Positions 7,822-10,483 of a stretch of DNA of 10,483 bases are shown piece after piece. Numbering within the stretch: position 1 is the first letter of the stretch; every line of letters starts with the position of its first letter. The stretch comes from Oscillospiraceae bacterium (GTDB lineage: Bacteria > Bacillota > Clostridia > UBA1381), in assembly GCA_015068545.1 (NCBI GenBank), contig SVKH01000049.1:1-10483 (forward strand), read 5' to 3'. The position numbers and the translations under genes were made by a program. The notes below the pieces were generated by a model, which did no database searches, had not been told where the DNA came from, and saw only the letters and a list, made by a program, of their open reading frames with translations.

Positions 7822-7869
7822 AAAGAGGCAACAGCCGGGTGGATAATACCGTAGCTGATTGCCTCTTTT
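7822..7869. terminator. Strong bidirectional intrinsic terminator between convergent genes
   Basis: AAAGAGGCAA (7822-7831) pairs with TTGCCTCTTT (7859-7868). The stem continues with CAGC/GCTG (7832-7835 with 7854-7857, one bulged A), and CGG/CCG (7836-7838 with 7849-7851) can pair inside the loop. It ends in a T-run on the plus strand (7866-7869); on the minus strand it ends in TTTATTTTA. This suits the end of the plus-strand operon and of the minus-strand gene that runs toward it. Confidence 0.85.
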
Positions 7870-7950
7870 AAGTTGCACAACAACATGAAAATTATTTGAC
7901 TAAATCTTAAATTTAAAAAACTGCCTTTTATCAAGGAGAGGTTTCGGTTT

Positions 7951-7998
7951 ATGTCCAAAATTCAGATAGAAAAATCTAAACTGCATGATGCTGCATAA
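7951..7998 (+). CDS. Possible 15-codon ORF, or the leftover start of a deleted gene
   Basis: AAGGAGAGG (7933-7941) lies nine bases ahead of an ATG that opens MSKIQIEKSKLHDAA and then meets TAA at 7996. The ribosome site is as good as those of the operon genes, which is unusual for chance sequence. The peptide has no recognisable function; it looks like the opening residues of a longer small protein, and the downstream repeats may mark where the rest was lost. It lies after a strong terminator and has no clear promoter. A chance ORF remains quite possible. Confidence 0.25.
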   Translation: MSKIQIEKSKLHDAA

Positions 7999-8057
7999 TA
8001 CAAGTCGCAGTGAGGTAAACCTAAGTCATAGTGATGCAAACCAAGATGAGGTGATGC
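7978..8057. repeat. Degenerate tandem ~20-21 bp direct repeats
   Basis: Three adjacent units align well: 7997-8016 (AATACAAGTCGCAGTGAGGT), 8017-8037 (starting AAACCTAAGTC and ending GTGATGC) and 8038-8057 (AAACCAAGATGAGGTGATGC). A weaker fourth unit may precede them at 7978-7996. The shared pattern is AAACC(T)AAG followed by GTGATGC. Units directly abut, so there are no spacers and this is not a CRISPR array. Confidence 0.6.
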
Positions 8058-8088
8058 AGGGCTAAGACCTAGCAACTGCATCACTATG
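8027..8088. repeat. Inverted repeats with two competing pairings
   Basis: CATAGTGATGCA (8027-8038) is the exact reverse complement of TGCATCACTATG (8077-8088). The same right arm can instead pair over nine bases, GTGATGCAG (8051-8059) with CTGCATCAC (8076-8084), with an extra inner GCTA/TAGC stem (8061-8064 with 8070-8073). The second hairpin is more compact. There is no T-run on either side, so a simple terminator is not supported. Confidence 0.7.
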
Positions 8089-8120
8089 CATACCGCTTCG
8101 AGTAAAAGCCGGTGTATTTA

Positions 8121-10483
8121 TTACTCAATGGTGTACTCTGCCACATGGGATAGTGGCGATGAATTTGCAAAGGAATCCCATAATAGTAGTTTTAGGTTTA
8201 CCTTTGTGCTGTTTCCGCAACTAAGTGAAATATCATCAACGTATGTGTAGCCTGTGTTGGTATTTACGGGTACTGTGTGTATATCCAAAAGTCTGCCGGT
8301 GCCGTCTTCGTACAAAGCAGCAGTAAGTACAGCAGATTTTTCACCTATGTTATTTTTTATTTTGCCTGTCAGATTTACAGTTCCGTTATTTATTGCAGGC
8401 TGAGAATCTGCGAAAACTTCAAATGCCGATACCTCATCAGACTTAGTACAGCCTGAGCCTGTGGCGTATGCTGTGATTCTGTCGCTGGATGAAATAGGGA
8501 CAGAAGTTGTGTATTTTACAAATTCTCCACCATTGATGCTGTAATAAATGTCCTTGCCGGATTCAGCCTCTATTGTAGCCTTTCCGTCAGATACTGATAT
8601 TGTAGGGGCGCTTGCCTTAGGAACTTCAACATATAGGAAATTCGCTTTGCTGTATTCCTCGGAGTAGGTGTGCTCAGTTGTTTCAATTTCCGGCAACTCG
8701 GTAACATGCGACACACGGTCGGTATATTCCGGCATATAATAGTGCCACATTCCAACCATTTTTGAGTTTTGCTTTTCTGTGTATGCGCGGATATATGTGC
8801 TGTCAAAAATGTCAAAGGTGTAGGTGTTTTTTTCTCCGAAAAGCCGTACCTGTGGTGATTTCTCCCCACCGTATGTGATGTCCACATACGAGTATATATC
8901 TTCCAAAGACCAGTCTGTAAATTCGTGTACATAGCCTTTTTTTCCGCACTGGGATTCGTAATGCTCTCCGCAGTAGTTATAGGAATCAGAGAACATTCCG
9001 AAGTTGCCTTCTGCCGTTATAGTTACCCTCTTTCCACCATCAATATCGGTTACGGATATTTGGGGAATAGGCAAAGTATATTCGCCTTTTTCCTCAAATT
9101 CGCGGGAGTAGTAAACGTATTCGCTTTTTAAAAGTCCTGATGCTGTGTATGCTACAATGATATCTGTTGTATCAAGGCGGATATTGCCTGATGTGTAAAC
9201 TTTGTAGTCTGTATCAGAAAGCATTTTTTTGTAGTAGATATTCCCTTCTTCAGAGGAAAAATTAATAAGTGAGTATGTATCACTTTCTGTTACTATATTG
9301 ATTGTAGGTGGATTCATAAGTGATGTATTAACTTGGTAGTTATATGTAATGATTTCACTTTTTTCATTTCCTATCTGGGCGTAAACGGAAAGAGAACTAT
9401 CTCTTGTAATATCAATAGGTGCAGTGTATTCTTTGTAGCTACCGGAGTTCAAGCTGTAATAGATGGTAGCAAGGGGATGAGCCGTAAGCTGGACGGAGCT
9501 TGGACGTATAGTGCCAGATGCAAGATTGCTAGATGGCGGAGTGACTCTGTCATAGCAGGTTATATTATCAATTTTAAAACCATATCCTATGTAATTATTG
9601 TTTGTAACCAGCCTGATGCTGAAAGAATTGGACTTAAGAGAAATACTTTTGCCTGCAAGTTCATTGCCTTTATAGGATGAGTTGAGAGAACCATCATCAT
9701 TGTAGATGTAGAGTGTGTCGTCCATAAGTTCGCACTGGCTACTGAAGGTTACATCCATATGTATTGTACTCTCTGGAGCATGATACGTCCATATTTTATC
9801 CTTGTTATAGCCATAGTAGTGATGAGACTGCATAAGGTTAACATCGGATGTGGTAACAGGGGTGTTATCGGTGTCACCTATATAGCTGGAGTATAAGTCG
9901 TACCTGCCGTACTCCAGTACAAGATAATACTGACGGTTTGCTACTACATCACATTCTATGGAACAGTATCTGTAGTCTGCATAAGTTGCTTCACCGGTTA
10001 TGGTGTCGTACAGCGACAGCTTGTAGTTTTCGGATTTATCTTGGTTCCTGATAATAATTCGGGATGTTTTATCAGGGACTAAGTCGTAATAGGAGTAGGA
10101 TGCCGATTTATTCACCTTTAATGGATCGCCAATGTTGTAGTCGGCGTTTACGTCCATATACTCATTGTATATTATATAACGCATAGGTGTGTTATACTGA
10201 CCGGAAGAACCGCAGGTCGCATGGATAGGGTAAACCCTATCCTTTTTCAGAAAATAATATGCGTATGAGTAGTATTCCGAGTGCATGGAAACTGCTTCGT
10301 TATGAAAATAGATGGGACTTACATTGCAAGGTACTGCAGAACCGCAGGAGTCACCTGTGCCAGAGGCTGTAAAACAGTAGTAGCCGTCTTGGTCAGGTGA
10401 GAAGTAACTGACTTCAGGCGTGCAAGGACCTATTTGCTCAACTGGTTCTATGTTATATTCCTCGTTTTCTACTATCCATTTTG
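8121..10483 (-). CDS. Large secreted-type protein with CUB-like segment and chitobiase-like repeats, 5'-partial
   Basis: The frame stays open past the internal ATG at 10286 to the right edge with no stop. The extra 65 codons encode convincing protein (for example DGYYCFTASGTGDSCGS), so the start is off-window and 786 residues are visible. The N-terminal 200 residues are Tyr- and Cys-rich and resemble a pre-peptidase-like beta domain. Residues about 230-310 look like a CUB domain (MDVTFSS, DDTLYIYNDDGS, YGFKIDNITC). Chitobiase/Fn3-associated repeats follow at about 323-383, 393-462 and 625-690, with the pattern YYSxNxG...Y..PI.I....I.AYA....KS; a diverged copy may lie between the second and third. 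The C-terminal domain (698-786) has KLLLWDSFANSSPL. There is no LPXTG motif or final membrane helix. It is convergent with the glycopolymer operon. Likely extracellular; enzyme or ligand unknown. Confidence 0.92.
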   Translation of the reverse strand, partial: KWIVENEEYNIEPVEQIGPCTPEVSYFSPDQDGYYCFTASGTGDSCGSAVPCNVSPIYFHNEAVSMHSEYYSYAYYFLKKDRVYPIHATCGSSGQYNTPMRYIIYNEYMDVNADYNIGDPLKVNKSASYSYYDLVPDKTSRIIIRNQDKSENYKLSLYDTITGEATYADYRYCSIECDVVANRQYYLVLEYGRYDLYSSYIGDTDNTPVTTSDVNLMQSHHYYGYNKDKIWTYHAPESTIHMDVTFSSQCELMDDTLYIYNDDGSLNSSYKGNELAGKSISLKSNSFSIRLVTNNNYIGYGFKIDNITCYDRVTPPSSNLASGTIRPSSVQLTAHPLATIYYSLNSGSYKEYTAPIDITRDSSLSVYAQIGNEKSEIITYNYQVNTSLMNPPTINIVTESDTYSLINFSSEEGNIYYKKMLSDTDYKVYTSGNIRLDTTDIIVAYTASGLLKSEYVYYSREFEEKGEYTLPIPQISVTDIDGGKRVTITAEGNFGMFSDSYNYCGEHYESQCGKKGYVHEFTDWSLEDIYSYVDITYGGEKSPQVRLFGEKNTYTFDIFDSTYIRAYTEKQNSKMVGMWHYYMPEYTDRVSHVTELPEIETTEHTYSEEYSKANFLYVEVPKASAPTISVSDGKATIEAESGKDIYYSINGGEFVKYTTSVPISSSDRITAYATGSGCTKSDEVSAFEVFADSQPAINNGTVNLTGKIKNNIGEKSAVLTAALYEDGTGRLLDIHTVPVNTNTGYTYVDDISLSCGNSTKVNLKLLLWDSFANSSPLSHVAEYTIE

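Larger units (their letters stand above)
7739..8120. other. 382-bp convergent intergenic region
   Basis: No convincing gene of normal size is present. It holds, in order, a weak hairpin (7743-7762), the strong bidirectional terminator (7822-7869), an AT-rich stretch with no clear promoter (7870-7930), a 15-codon ORF with a good ribosome site (7951-7998), and degenerate short repeats forming hairpins (7978-8088). Confidence 0.8.

Noticed and set aside
7822..7869. A riboswitch or small structured RNA
   Set aside because: The long stem ends in T-runs on both strands and sits between convergent genes, so a bidirectional terminator explains it without a ligand-binding fold.
7873..7902. A promoter from TTGCAC or TTGACT for the small ORF
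   Set aside because: No TATAAT-like element lies 16-18 bases downstream of either hexamer.
8121..10286. ATG at 10286 as the start of the minus-strand gene
   Set aside because: The frame continues without a stop to the right edge and encodes well-formed protein, so the gene is 5'-partial.
1..10483. tRNA, rRNA, transposase or integrase genes
   Set aside because: Reading both strands showed no cloverleaf, ribosomal RNA core, transposase motif or terminal inverted repeat with target duplication.

Overview
The window looks like chromosomal DNA from a low-to-moderate GC Gram-positive bacterium, most likely a gut-type member of the Clostridia. The support is AG-rich Shine-Dalgarno sites close to ATG starts, AT-rich codon choice, a TagD-type teichoic-acid enzyme, and large secreted proteins built from InlB-like, Cys-rich and chitobiase-like modules. 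There is no ribosomal or other marker gene, so the assignment goes no lower than this and is an inference.

Layout. (1) Positions 1-3655, plus strand: the 3' part of a very large, repetitive, presumably secreted surface protein whose start lies off the left edge. (2) Positions 3656-3774: two back-to-back hairpins that should end its transcript. (3) Positions 3775-7738, plus strand: a tight four-gene operon with junctions of -1, +1 and +22 nt. It encodes a GT4 glycosyltransferase, a LicD-family phosphotransferase, a TagD-type glycerol-3-phosphate cytidylyltransferase and a Wzx-like flippase. (4) Positions 7739-8120: a non-coding convergent junction with a strong bidirectional terminator, a 15-codon ORF behind a good ribosome site, and a cluster of degenerate ~20-bp repeats with hairpins. 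(5) Positions 8121-10483, minus strand: the 3' part of a second large secreted-type protein with a CUB-like segment and chitobiase-like repeats. Its start lies off the right edge.

How it fits together. The operon reads as a small surface-glycopolymer unit. The GT4 enzyme would add a sugar to a lipid-linked glycan. TagD would make CDP-glycerol, and the LicD-family enzyme would transfer a phospho-substituent, plausibly glycerol phosphate because TagD is its immediate neighbour. The flippase would export the lipid-linked product. No priming transferase, polymerase, ligase or choline-pathway gene is in the window, so the pathway must be completed elsewhere. The two large flanking proteins share a similar C-terminal module (a K-x3-WD motif followed by a Pro, close to the C-terminus) and neither shows an LPXTG-type sorting signal. 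That makes the shared module the most interesting candidate for an unrecognised retention or interaction domain at this locus. Calls of this kind rest on reading motifs by eye; no database search was possible.
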